Shown: in pieces, positions 32,972 to 40,948 of the stretch | Layout: every line of letters starts with the position of its first letter | How positions within the stretch are numbered: position 1 is the first letter of the stretch | Source of the DNA: Streptomyces sp. AP-93 | GTDB taxonomy: Bacteria; Actinomycetota; Actinomycetes; Streptomycetales; Streptomycetaceae | Length of the DNA: 64,000 nt | Reading direction: 5' to 3' | Assembly: GCF_022808175.1 (NCBI RefSeq) | Contig: NZ_JALGBX010000001.1 | Coordinates: forward strand, 310,001 to 374,000 | The notes under the pieces: model-generated | Seen by the model: only the letters and a program-made list of their open reading frames with translations | Database searches by the model: none | What the model was told of the DNA's origin: nothing | Position numbers and translations under genes: made by a program

Positions 32972-33597
32972 CAGCGCCCCCGCAAGGAGGGACCACCGAT
33001 GAACACGACGTCGGCACATGCCTCGTACAGGAAGGACGCCCCGCTCTCGCCATAGCGCTCCGCCCACTCGTCCATACGCAGGGCGGAGGTGATGATCGTC
33101 GGCTTCCCAGAGAGGTACCGGCCGCGGAGCAGGTCGTCGAACACATCAGCCGAGAAGCGCGATGGGTTGCGACCGTCCACGCTGTCGACGAGGAGGAGAT
33201 CCGCACCTCTCGCTTCGGTAACGAGCCGGTGGGCGCGCTCGATCTCCGCGCAGCTCGCGGGGCCGGCGATCTGGCGGGGCTGCCTGGCGTCGGCCAGTTC
33301 GGCGAAGCGCACGAACATCACCGTCCGCCCCTGGAGGTAACTCGACACCAGCGCCGCCGCGGCCAGGGTGGTCTTGCGGGTGCCGTAGGGGCCGCACAGC
33401 AGCAGACCCCCGCCGCAGCCCTCGCGGTCGACGGGAACACCATCCTTGAGTCGATGGCGTTCCGGCAGCCCCGAGTGCCAGGCTACGACGGTCTCGTACG
33501 CCTCGCGGCTGTGCTCGGTGGGCGTGTAGGAGATCAGGTCGCGCGGCCAGTACACCAATGGGAACGACAGGGGCCGGGGCGGGAGATCGGATGCCAT
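32971..33597 (-). CDS. DnaC/IstB-like AAA+ ATPase with altered Walker A
   Basis: A 208-residue protein with the layout of helicase-loader ATPases: Walker A region 'LLLCGPYGTRKTTLAAAAL' at about residues 64-82, 'GRTVMFVRFAELAD', Walker B-like 'GADLLLVDSVDG', then 'LLRGRYLSGKPTIITSALRMDEWAERYG', the sensor-I-like segment seen in DnaC. The Walker A reads G-P-Y-G-T-R-K-T, with arginine where the P-loop glycine before lysine is expected, and Walker B lacks the usual glutamate. ATP hydrolysis may be weakened. It sits beside two RepL-like genes, so loading a replicative helicase is the likely job. Confidence 0.72.
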   Translation of the reverse strand: MASDLPPRPLSFPLVYWPRDLISYTPTEHSREAYETVVAWHSGLPERHRLKDGVPVDREGCGGGLLLCGPYGTRKTTLAAAALVSSYLQGRTVMFVRFAELADARQPRQIAGPASCAEIERAHRLVTEARGADLLLVDSVDGRNPSRFSADVFDDLLRGRYLSGKPTIITSALRMDEWAERYGESGASFLYEACADVVFIGGPSLRGR

Positions 33598-33756
33598 CGT
33601 GAGCGGTCCTGTTCTTCGATCAGATGCTGGTCAGGTGCGCCGGGGCACAGAAGCAGATTCACCCGTTTATCGGCTATTGCGGCAAACGCCCCAGTGGCTA
33701 ACCTGGAAGAGTTCTGGCCCCCGGGGTCCCTCCGAGCTGCGGGGGCCGCTGCATGT

Positions 33757-34119
33757 TCAGGACGCGCGGGAGAAGAGGTCGATGACCTCGGCGGTCGGCT
33801 CTTCCTCGAACGGGTCCTCCCAGTCCGGCGACAGGCCGAACATGATGTAGTCCGGGTTGATCAGCAGCAGGCGCTTCATCTTGATGCGCACGATGCCGGC
33901 GTCCAGAAGCTCCTTGAAGGCCCGCGAGACGGTCGGCTGGGACATCCCCGTCCCCACGGCCATGTCCATCTGGACGGCGCCGATGACGCAGCCGTTCTTG
34001 AAGCGGTTCTGGTTCGCGCACAGCCAGAACAGGAGCTTGTAAGCCGGCGGCTTGAGGTCGAAGCAGAGCTCGGGGGCGACGGGATTGACGGTCTCGCCGT
34101 AGGTGAACTTGCCGGGCAT
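33757..34119 (-). CDS. RepL-like winged-helix protein 2
   Basis: A 120-residue protein. A winged helix is visible ('YKLLFWLCANQNRFKNGCVIGAVQMDMAVGTGMSQPTVSRAFKELLDAGIVRIKMKRLLLINPDYIMFG'). The 'K.LLLINPDYI' wing strand resembles the RepL plasmid replication family. Start ATG at 34119, six bases after 'ggag'. Next to the DnaC-like gene and a second winged-helix gene. It may initiate replication or regulate copy number. Confidence 0.62.
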   Translation of the reverse strand: MPGKFTYGETVNPVAPELCFDLKPPAYKLLFWLCANQNRFKNGCVIGAVQMDMAVGTGMSQPTVSRAFKELLDAGIVRIKMKRLLLINPDYIMFGLSPDWEDPFEEEPTAEVIDLFSRAS

Positions 34120-34159
34120 GGCGGTCTCCATGTGGTTCGGTGGCCGGAGCCGGTGAAGG

Positions 34160-34729
34160 TCAGGCCGCGTTGCGCTTCGCTTCGCGCTCGATTCGGAGCG
34201 CACGCCAGGTGTCCTCGCTGATGGTCTTCCCGGCGGGGAGACGGTCCTTGCAGTACGAGGTGGCGGGGAACAGGTCGGGCACGTGGCGGGGAACGCGGCG
34301 CAGCGCGTAGAAGTGCGCTTCACCCCCGGCGTTGAAGAGCCAGCGGGGATTCAACTGCCAGCCCCCGTTCTCCTCGTAAGCGAGGCCGCTGGCCAGAACC
34401 TTCCCCCGCGCCCGGTAGAAGGACGGCCGGCTCATGCCCATCTCGGATGCGAGGTCGGCCGCCGAGCCGGTGTTGACACGGCCGTGGTCGGTGCGGGATC
34501 GGTGGCGGATGAGGTGGTGGATGAACCTGTACTCGTTCTTGCCGAAGTCGAGGATGTCCATCAGTTCAAGGGCCGCGTCGCTGACGGTTCCGTACGGAGC
34601 GCCGCGGTAGTCGATGGCGTACTTCGACGTTTCCTTCTCGGTCACGCGCTGCTCGTCGAGAACCTCGCCGGTCCTCTTCCGCGTGACGGTGCGGTCGTAA
34701 CTCCGCTGCTTCTCATGCTTGAAACCCAT
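34160..34729 (-). CDS. RepL-like winged-helix protein 1
   Basis: A 189-residue protein. A charged N-terminus is followed by 'LELMDILDFGKNEYRFIHHLIRHRSRTDHGRVNTGSAADLASEMGMSRPSFYRARGKVLASGLAYEENGGWQLNPRWLFNAGG', a winged helix with the RepL-like closing 'LNPRWLF.AG'. 'ggaggg' upstream supports the ATG at 34729. It is the first gene of the minus-strand module, immediately downstream of paired palindromes and the iteron-like array, the usual arrangement of a rep gene beside its origin. Confidence 0.62.
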   Translation of the reverse strand: MGFKHEKQRSYDRTVTRKRTGEVLDEQRVTEKETSKYAIDYRGAPYGTVSDAALELMDILDFGKNEYRFIHHLIRHRSRTDHGRVNTGSAADLASEMGMSRPSFYRARGKVLASGLAYEENGGWQLNPRWLFNAGGEAHFYALRRVPRHVPDLFPATSYCKDRLPAGKTISEDTWRALRIEREAKRNAA

Positions 34730-34890
34730 GGAAATGCCCTCCGAGGCATCCGTTCTGCTGCTGCGGAGGGCTATCCGGCCATGAATGGCGGCGTTCCTGC
34801 TCTGAGACAACCCTATTCATCTGAGCCAGTCGCGCAACAGGTCAAATGGGTGATCATATGGATAAGCGCGACATAAGGAAAAGCCCGAAT

Positions 34891-34931
34891 GTGTCTCATG
34901 TGTGAGACACAGTGTCTCCCGTGTGAGACAC
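34891..34931. promoter_or_regulatory. Two 20-bp palindromic operators, 21 bp apart
   Basis: The first copy has arms 'gtgtctca' and 'tgagacac' around 'tgtg' (34891-34910). The second (34912-34931) has one mismatch in its left arm. They lie 160-200 bp upstream of RepL-like gene 1 and look like an autoregulatory double operator. Confidence 0.75.
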
Positions 34932-35068
34932 ACGAAACGGCATTTCCGCAGGTCAGGGGCGGTGCGGGCAAACGCCCCTCTAATAGCGAAGCTAAAGGTC
35001 CGTGCTCAAGCTCAGGTCCAAGCACCCGGACACCTTGAAGTTCATCCGCCAAGGCTGGCCAGCCGGAA

Positions 35069-35245
35069 GCGACCGTAGGGAGCGGGGATGGCCTTAGCGA
35101 CCGTAGGGAGCGGGGATGCCTTTGAGGACCGAAGGGACTCTACAAGCTCAAAGCTTTTGGCTCTTAGCTTCTGATCTCCCTACGGTCGACAAGGACATCC
35201 CCGCTCCCTTCGGTCGCTAAGTGCGTCCCCGCTCCCTTCGGTCGC
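35069..35245. repeat. Symmetric array of 22-bp iteron-like repeats
   Basis: Two direct 22-bp copies starting 'gcgaccgtaggg' at 35069 and 35097 (28-bp period) face two inverted copies at 35196 and 35224 (also 28-bp period). The inverted copies differ mainly by t-to-a at one position. Partial copies near 35126 (ggaccgaaggga) and 35176 (tctccctacggtcgac) fill the centre. With RepL-like and DnaC-like genes alongside, this is a strong candidate origin of replication. Confidence 0.82.
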
Positions 35246-35323
35246 TTCCGGCCGCACACTTTGGGGGAACGATCGGTAATGCCGAAAGGGTCACGCAGTA
35301 CGAGCACAGCACAAGTAAGCGCT

Positions 35324-35773
35324 CTAAACCCAGCCCAGCGCTTTGCAGTGCACGAAGACCCGCTCGTAGTTCCGGACATCCGGTGGCATCAGCACCCACG
35401 GGGTCTGGATCTTAATGACCCAGCCGGCACTGATCCCCTCCCGCTCCTGGACACCCCGCAGAGCCTCCACCAGGTAGAGCTGCTTCACCGTCACCAGTCG
35501 GGCCCTCGGCTCTTCCACCGCCACGGACTCACCCGTCAGCGCAGGCCCCAGGAGCTTCTCCATGGCCCGCTCCTTGTACGACATGTCCTTCTGCCGCGCC
35601 TTCGAGTCCTCGCCCACCAACCGCTCCAGCGGCGAGAACTCGGTGACCATGGCCGGCTGCGTCTTGCCGAACCCGTCGTACCACGTCTCCAGGTACTCCA
35701 CCGGCCTGAACGCCACGAGCAGGCAGTTGTACTTACTGGGCTGGAAGACTTCCTGGACTGTTTGAGTGCTCAC
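35324..35773 (-). CDS. Hypothetical protein, 149 residues
   Basis: A soluble protein with 'YNCLLVAFRPVEYLETWYDGFGKTQPAMVTEFSPLERLV' near the start and 'SAGWVIKIQTPWVLMPPDVRNYERVFVHCKALG' near the end. This has the look of a small single-stranded-DNA-binding or OB-type element protein, but no motif proves it. It borders the putative origin. Confidence 0.5.
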   Translation of the reverse strand: MSTQTVQEVFQPSKYNCLLVAFRPVEYLETWYDGFGKTQPAMVTEFSPLERLVGEDSKARQKDMSYKERAMEKLLGPALTGESVAVEEPRARLVTVKQLYLVEALRGVQEREGISAGWVIKIQTPWVLMPPDVRNYERVFVHCKALGWV

Positions 35774-35978
35774 GGCTCAGCCTGACCTGCCCGACGCCCC
35801 CGCGGCAGCAGCCGAACCGGTGAACTTTCCGTCCGAGTAACTCCCCTGCGCGGAAGGGTGGCAGGTAGATGCGGGGCATCCGGGGAAACTGAACCGTCCG
35901 CAGTTACGGCGACACAAACAACACCGTCACCGAGGGCTCGTCACGGGCCGCAGCGCGGCCGGCGCACCCGACACCTTC

Positions 35979-36001
35979 ATCTGCGCAAGCTACGCAGATG
36001 C
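35979..36001. promoter_or_regulatory. 8-bp inverted repeat upstream of the 35.3-kb gene
   Basis: The arms 'catctgcg' and 'cgcagatg' flank 'caagcta' in the 281-base gap between two minus-strand genes. Candidate operator for the downstream gene. Confidence 0.45.
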
Positions 36002-36054
36002 GTTGAGAGTGTAAGAACAACGGAAAGCGCAGGGGGCGCAGTAACTGCCTCCAC

Positions 36055-36654
36055 TCAGGCGGGCCGCTCCGAGGCTGCCTCCTGCTGCTCCAGCACGTGC
36101 GCCGCCAGCCACAGACCCACGTCGCGCTTCGGCACCACCACCACGTCCCAGGCGCCACGCCCCCGCACCGACACCCTGACCGGCGTCCAGGCCCTGTACG
36201 GCTCCAGGAGCGCCGACAGCTTCGGAGAGGACACCCAGACCTCAAGACGCCGGTGCTGGGCCCTCCGCGGCCCCAGGAACGCGTCCAGCGGGTACACGCT
36301 GATCCGCGCGCACCGCGCTGGCCGCGACCCGTTGTGCACCAGCTCCAGCCGGTGCGCCTTCACCACCACCGTCTGCACGCCGCTCGGCGTCCACCACAGC
36401 CTGCCCATGCGCCACCGAGTCCCCGGCTCCGCCGGGTCGTGAAGCCGCTCGAAGGCCCTCGTCTGCTCACCCCGCAGACCACCGCGCACCTCGACGACGT
36501 CGGGCTCGACGACCCCCACGGGGCCGGAAATCGCGGGGGCCTTAACAGCTTCCGACTCCCGCTCCGTGTACTCGCGCACCAGGACCGCCCGCTGCTGCGG
36601 CGTGCCGGCCGGGTTCCTGTTCTTGTCCCGCGCGAGGGGCCGAGAAGTTCTCAT
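36055..36654 (-). CDS. Hypothetical protein, 199 residues
   Basis: A basic protein with a charged N-terminal third and a beta-rich rest ('RWRMGRLWWTPSGVQTVVVKAHRLELVHNG', 'VSVRGRGAWDVVVVPKRDVGLWLAAHVLEQQE'). No recognised domain. Reads as a real gene by codon bias. Possible nucleic-acid binding is a guess. Confidence 0.5.
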   Translation of the reverse strand: MRTSRPLARDKNRNPAGTPQQRAVLVREYTERESEAVKAPAISGPVGVVEPDVVEVRGGLRGEQTRAFERLHDPAEPGTRWRMGRLWWTPSGVQTVVVKAHRLELVHNGSRPARCARISVYPLDAFLGPRRAQHRRLEVWVSSPKLSALLEPYRAWTPVRVSVRGRGAWDVVVVPKRDVGLWLAAHVLEQQEAASERPA

Positions 36655-36716
36655 ACAGGAAGTCTGCTCAGCCGCGGCGAGGAACTGCTAGCTGCTGGTT
36701 ACCTACGGCACCAGCT

Positions 36717-37100
36717 CTAGGCCCAGCGCGCGGTCCACTCCTCCTGCTGGAAGTCCCGCCACTCGCCGAAGCCGAACGTACGCGGCGCGGGCACCTCGTT
36801 CGTCAACATCTTCTCCAGGATGGCCCGGCGCTCGGGCGTGAGGGCCAGGACCCGGCGCAGGGCCTCAAGGTCGCTCTCGTCGTCGAACGCGGCCCGCTTC
36901 GCCTCCAGGTCCGCCCTGGCCGCCTCCGGGCTGTCGCCCGCGCCGACCGGGAAGGGGGGCTTGATGTAGAACTCCTGGCACGTGTTGTCGTCCCCGAACG
37001 CCGCGTCAGGAACACGGTCAGGCGGAACCGGGAAGGCCACCCAGCGACCCCCCTCGTACGTCCCGCCGTACCGAGCCTCGATCACCGTCACCGAGCTCAA
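36717..37100 (-). CDS. Hypothetical protein, 127 residues
   Basis: A beta-strand N-terminus ('VTVIEARYGGTYEGGRWVAFP') precedes a helical C-terminus ('EAARADLEAKRAAFDDESDLEALRRVLALTPERRAILEKML'). Its start overlaps the end of the upstream gene by four bases, so the two are co-translated. No domain recognised. Confidence 0.55.
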   Translation of the reverse strand: MSSVTVIEARYGGTYEGGRWVAFPVPPDRVPDAAFGDDNTCQEFYIKPPFPVGAGDSPEAARADLEAKRAAFDDESDLEALRRVLALTPERRAILEKMLTNEVPAPRTFGFGEWRDFQQEEWTARWA

Positions 37101-37537
37101 GATGACTCCCCGCGGCCCAGAGCCGTCCGCACGAACCGCTCCACATCATCTTCGCTGTACCCCAGCTTCAACACGCGGTCGATGCCCATGAGCAGCAACT
37201 GCGCGGCGATGTCCCGGCCCCAGGTGTTGCCCAGCTCTCCCGACTCCGCAGGATCGCCGGGATCATCACCGTTCCACTCGTACAGCTTCTCGACGCCCAG
37301 GTCGTGCAGGAACACACCGTGCTCGCGGTACACATCACCCACGACCAGGGCCACGGCCTCGAACCGGGTCGGCGCCTCGATCTCGCATCGCAGGCCCGGG
37401 TAACGACCCCAGACCTCCGCGTCGTACGTGCACCCTGCCGGCGGGCTCACCGCCAACGACGCGAACCCCTCGGGCAGGTGACCGTCCTCCCGGCCGTAGT
37501 CAGGCCACGGATCGACCAGAGCGAATGTGTGCTTCAT
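37097..37537 (-). CDS. Hypothetical protein, 146 residues
   Basis: The ATG at 37537 follows 'ggaggcagccg'. Soluble acidic protein with 'FEAVALVVGDVYREHGVFLHDLGVEKLYEWN' and 'DIAAQLLLMGIDRVLKLGYSEDDVERFVRTAL'. Coupled to the next gene. No family recognised. Confidence 0.55.
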   Translation of the reverse strand: MKHTFALVDPWPDYGREDGHLPEGFASLAVSPPAGCTYDAEVWGRYPGLRCEIEAPTRFEAVALVVGDVYREHGVFLHDLGVEKLYEWNGDDPGDPAESGELGNTWGRDIAAQLLLMGIDRVLKLGYSEDDVERFVRTALGRGESS

Positions 37538-38074
37538 CGGCTGCCTCCACACGCGTCGGACGTCAGCACCATGTCAACGATGCTCGGCATGCGGCGGATA
37601 CTCCCACACCGCACCGACAACATCCCCGCCAATATCAGAAAGGTTCCTTTTTTTCGGGGTGCAATTGGCTCCCTGTCTACTACCGGCCATGAGAGCAGTA
37701 CTACGAACACAGCAGCCGAGCACACGCCAGAGCACGCGCACGCTTATGGGATGCCAGAGGAGATGCAAAATCGAGAAAACGGCGGGGTGCAACAAGTCCA
37801 TGGCCTGCCAGTAGGTACTAAGACACTGCGGATAGAACCACGGTCGTGCCAGAGCCGTGCTGATGGGATGCCCGCGCGCTTGCCCTCGCTTATGGGCTAC
37901 CTTCCCGTGCTTACGGGCTGGAGAGAGCAGGCAGGCGCCCGCGCGCTCGAAACGGACAATCAGGGCAGTACCCCGGTGTCAAGCATCTTCCTGCGGAGAG
38001 ATTTATTTAATGTCACACAAAAATCGCCAGCTACGATGAGAGCACGGCCTCTCCCCCCAGCGGCCGGAGCGGTT

Positions 38075-38115
38075 GAGCCCCCTTGGGAGTAGGCGCCTGA
38101 GGGGGCTCCTGCATT
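38075..38115 (+). terminator. Plus-strand terminator with no upstream gene
   Basis: The stem 'gagccccc...gggggctc' is followed by 'ctgcattttt'. No plus-strand protein gene ends here, which is why a small RNA is suspected. Confidence 0.7.
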
Positions 38116-38136
38116 TTTCTCGGCAACAAAAAAGAA

Positions 38137-38160
38137 GCCCCCGCTCCGAAGAACGGGGGC
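38137..38160 (-). terminator. Terminator of the 38.2-kb minus-strand gene
   Basis: The hairpin 'gcccccg/cgggggc', read on the minus strand, is followed by 'ttcttttttgttgcc'. Confidence 0.75.
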
Positions 38161-38178
38161 CTGTGGTTCAGGGGCTCA

Positions 38179-38568
38179 CTAACAGCCGATCACAACGCGG
38201 TCGAAGGCGTCGATCTCATGGTCCAAGGTGCGGCCGGCGTTCGCGTTGGAATCGCGGAGGGCCTTCAAAACCTGCTTCTGCGCACACCGGTTCACGTGGC
38301 CCGCGGTCACTTTCGTCACGGAGTAGCGCCTCGCCTGGATGTCGTCGCCCATGTCGAGCAGCAGCAGCCGCAGGCGGTTGGCGAGCGGGAATGGGACGTC
38401 CTTGAACTTGAAGGCGAAACCGTCCTTGCCGTGCGGCCGGACCTGGGTTCTGCGGAGTAGCTCGGCCACCTCTCCGTCGCCGACCCCCTCGTTTTCGGGT
38501 AGGCGGACGAGGAGCCCATGGCCCACGAGGTCGGATATCTGGAACTTGGCCACGATGCGCTCGGTCAT
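38179..38568 (-). CDS. Hypothetical protein, 129 residues
   Basis: A soluble protein beginning 'MTERIVAKFQISDLVGHGLLVRLPENEGVGDGEVAELL'. It continues 'KDGFAFKFKDVPFPLANRLRLLLLDMGDDIQARRYSVTKVTAGHV' and ends in a helix. No domain recognised. It is followed by its own terminator. Confidence 0.55.
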   Translation of the reverse strand: MTERIVAKFQISDLVGHGLLVRLPENEGVGDGEVAELLRRTQVRPHGKDGFAFKFKDVPFPLANRLRLLLLDMGDDIQARRYSVTKVTAGHVNRCAQKQVLKALRDSNANAGRTLDHEIDAFDRVVIGC

Positions 38569-38649
38569 GGTTCTCCTCAGGGGATCGGTGTGCAGGATCA
38601 GGCGGAGAGCTTGACGTCCAGGCTGGCCCGCAGTCGGGGCGCTGGACGG

Positions 38650-38970
38650 TCAGTGGTTCGGACCGCGCTCGCGCCATTCAGGGACGAGGATGCGGCCAGA
38701 CTCTGTGTACGCGGACGTCTCGAAGGTCTGGTAGCCGAGTCGGTTCAGGGCTTCCATGCACTCCTGCGAGTTGGGGTTGCTGGCGCTACGGTCGAGGCCC
38801 ATCGCGAGGAAGACGATCTGCCGCGGCGGGTAGAGCCGACCGTTGACGAGCACGCCGTAGGTCTTCGTTATCGGCTCCGGTTCGAAGTCGTCGGCGATGA
38901 TCTGCACGGACGCACGGTCAAGTTCCTGGCGGCCGTTGCCGGGGATGTGGATGGTGGTGGTGTCGGGCAC
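38650..38970 (-). CDS. ScoMcrA N-terminal-like small protein (tentative)
   Basis: A 106-residue protein; the GTG start at 38970 is in a long open frame. 'YGVLVNGRLYPPRQIVFLAMGLDRSASNPNSQECMEALNRLGYQTFE' resembles the small N-terminal 'head' domain seen in ScoMcrA-type modification-dependent nucleases, where 'Y.v.hnGr.YPPK.iv.lA' is typical. Only the isolated domain is here, with no SRA or HNH part. If correct, it could be an accessory to recognition of modified DNA; that is inference. Confidence 0.45.
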   Translation of the reverse strand: MPDTTTIHIPGNGRQELDRASVQIIADDFEPEPITKTYGVLVNGRLYPPRQIVFLAMGLDRSASNPNSQECMEALNRLGYQTFETSAYTESGRILVPEWRERGPNH

Positions 38971-39080
38971 AGGCGTCCCTTTCGGTCTGCGCGATATCCG
39001 GGTAGCCCCGGAGGCTGAACCGCACGGACACCCCGCACGCCCCCGCAGGGAGGGCGCCGGAGAGACGGCACGGGTTCTCA

Positions 39081-40175
39081 TCAAGCGGTGTCGCTGGTGC
39101 GCGGCGCGGGGATGGTGGGAACGTTGGCCACGGCGTTGTTCTTCCACTCGTCCTTGTGGCGGATGTAGCCCTCGGCGACGTTGGATGTCGGCGACCAGCG
39201 TCCCTGACGGCGCAGGTAGGCGCCCGTGGCTCCATGCTCGTCGGCGATGGTGGCGCCCGAGGCGCGCAGGCCGTGAGCGGTGAGCTTGAGTCCGTTCTCG
39301 TCGTAGTCGACGCCGGCCGCGGCGGCGATTTTCTGGATGATGTCGTTGACGGACTCGGCTTTGAGGTCGCCGCCGATGTTGCCCCAGCGGTCGACGCGGC
39401 GCAGGATGCGGCCGGTCGTGAGGCCGCGTTCGGCGAGGGCTGTGCGGTATTCGGTCCAGGCGGTGACGGGGTCGAGGATGTCGTCGCGCCGGGGCATCTT
39501 GACGTCCACGCCGTCGCCGGCCTGGTCGGTCTTGGAGCTGGAGAAGTAGAGGACCAGGCCCTCCTTCATGACCGTCGCGTCGGGGATGTTGCGTGCGGCG
39601 AATTCGGATCGGCGGGTGAAGGCCCAGATCGACCAGATGACGATGAGGCGGTCCCGGAGGCCCGTCAGGGTGCTGGTGTCGCACTGCTGGACCATGGCGG
39701 TGAATCCGTCGAGGTCGACCACCGCGGACTTCTTCACCCTGCGGCCGGCGTCGGAGAGCCGCTTCTTGTGCGCCTTGAGGAGCATCCGGGCCTGGGTGTC
39801 GTCGGGCTTGTCGTGGCCCTTCCAGGTGTGCAGGGTGCGCACGGCTGCGATGGCGATCCCGATGTACGAGCCGCTGAGCGAGGCGCCCGTCTTGGGTGAC
39901 GGGGTCTCGGTGAGGACCCGTGTCCATTCGGTGAGGGTCTGGGAGGTCATCGGAAGGAAGTCGCGGTTGTTCTGTGCGCACCATTCGCCGCACTGTTCCC
40001 ACCATCTCCGGTAGGAGCGCATTGTCTCCGGAGGGATGGAGTCGGCCAGCGCCTTGACCGTTTCGGGGCTGAGTTCGTAGTTCGCCGGGTTGTGTGACGG
40101 AATGACCAGTTCGCCGGATTCGCTTACCCGATCACGGAAGGTGACCGGAAGTAGCTCAGCGTCGATGATTTCCAT
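39081..40175 (-). CDS. Second tyrosine recombinase
   Basis: A 364-residue protein. An N-terminal SAM-like core-binding region (about residues 45-120: 'TMRSYRRWWEQCGEWCAQN...LSGSYIGIAIAAVRTLHTW') precedes the catalytic domain. Candidate catalytic residues are R189 in 'AFTRRSEFAA', H301 and R304 in 'HGLRAS', W327 in 'QGRWSP' and Y337 in 'AEGYIRH'. It lies about 17 kb from the terminal integrase and without an adjacent excisionase. It could resolve element dimers, or be the integrase of a second element fused into this one. Confidence 0.85.
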   Translation of the reverse strand: MEIIDAELLPVTFRDRVSESGELVIPSHNPANYELSPETVKALADSIPPETMRSYRRWWEQCGEWCAQNNRDFLPMTSQTLTEWTRVLTETPSPKTGASLSGSYIGIAIAAVRTLHTWKGHDKPDDTQARMLLKAHKKRLSDAGRRVKKSAVVDLDGFTAMVQQCDTSTLTGLRDRLIVIWSIWAFTRRSEFAARNIPDATVMKEGLVLYFSSSKTDQAGDGVDVKMPRRDDILDPVTAWTEYRTALAERGLTTGRILRRVDRWGNIGGDLKAESVNDIIQKIAAAAGVDYDENGLKLTAHGLRASGATIADEHGATGAYLRRQGRWSPTSNVAEGYIRHKDEWKNNAVANVPTIPAPRTSDTA

Positions 40176-40361
40176 GGATTGAATTTGTCCTATTTCGTCG
40201 ATCCCGTGAATCAGGCTTCACGGGACTGAGCCATACCTTACTGAACTGCCGTTCGCTCAGGGGGGGTTGTCCGGATCTTGGACCCGACCTACGCCCGGAT
40301 CGAGAAGATGATGCCGAAAACTTCTCAAAGTACCTTTTGGAACCTGCACGGCCGGCCCGGG

Positions 40362-40730
40362 TCACCTCCGCGCCCGCTGCACCTCCCCGCACTCCTCCGC
40401 GAGATACCGCCGGAAGTACTGCGCCAGGGTGCGCGCGTCGTCGCTGCTGACCGTTCCCGCGGGGACGCCCCAGAACTCGCCCTCCGCGACCGCCGGCCAC
40501 AGGATGGGGTGGCAGATCACCGATCCGAAGCCGACCGGGACGACCAGCCAGCGCGCGAACTCGTCGTCGAACGCCGGCCGAGACATCAGCATGCCCACCG
40601 TGGAGCTTCCGTCCGGCTTCCTCCACTCGACCATGCGCTGGTGGTGCATCTGCTTCCGGGTGAGGGGCCGACTGAACGGCGCTGCCCGCCTGGACTTGGG
40701 GATGGATTCTTCGGTGCAAGTTGTCATCAT
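40362..40730 (-). CDS. Hypothetical protein, 122 residues
   Basis: Contains 'MHHQRMVEWRKPDGSSTVGMLMSRPAFDDEFARWLVVPVGFGSVICHPILWPAVAEGEFWGV'. Mixed alpha/beta, no domain recognised. Start Met at 40730 or 40727. It lies between the recombinase and the giant methyltransferase gene. Confidence 0.5.
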   Translation of the reverse strand: MMTTCTEESIPKSRRAAPFSRPLTRKQMHHQRMVEWRKPDGSSTVGMLMSRPAFDDEFARWLVVPVGFGSVICHPILWPAVAEGEFWGVPAGTVSSDDARTLAQYFRRYLAEECGEVQRARR

Positions 40731-40948
40731 CCTTCGATGATCACTCGGTCGAATTTCGAACTTTAAATATTCGAAGGTTCGAGAAGTTGTTGCTCAACTC
40801 CTCCGGCCGCTTCAACATCCCCCGACAGGCTCGGCCACGCGTAGTGGCTCGCAGGGTTGCGCCCCTGTCTCGGCCGGCCCGCCCCCGCGAAGACCTTCCT
40901 GCCCCGGCCGGGGAGACCGGGCCACCCGCAGGCAGCCCGGCCCCCGCC

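Larger units (their letters stand above)
34730..35323. other. Gene-free repeat-rich region, putative origin
   Basis: No ORF here looks coding. Besides the palindromes and the iteron array it has 'ccgcaggtcagggg' (34948), 'tagcgaagctaaag', and an AT-richer centre around 35140-35175 with several 'agct' words. Base composition is less GC-rich than in the genes. Confidence 0.55.
37538..38178. other. 641-base gene-poor region with GCTTATGGGNT repeats
   Basis: No convincing protein gene. Four related words lie at 37742 (gcttatgggat), 37859 (gctgatgggat), 37888 (gcttatgggct) and 37909 (gcttacgggct); the last two are 21 bp apart. A 9-codon ORF (38010-38039) follows an AT-rich 'gagatttattta', and a plus-strand terminator (38075) ends the stretch. 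A small RNA of about 100 nt or more is possible. Confidence 0.45.

Noticed and set aside
35069..35245. Possible CRISPR array
   Set aside because: Repeats are 28 bp apart but in two opposing pairs with 6-bp gaps, not regularly spaced spacers. No cas genes are present.
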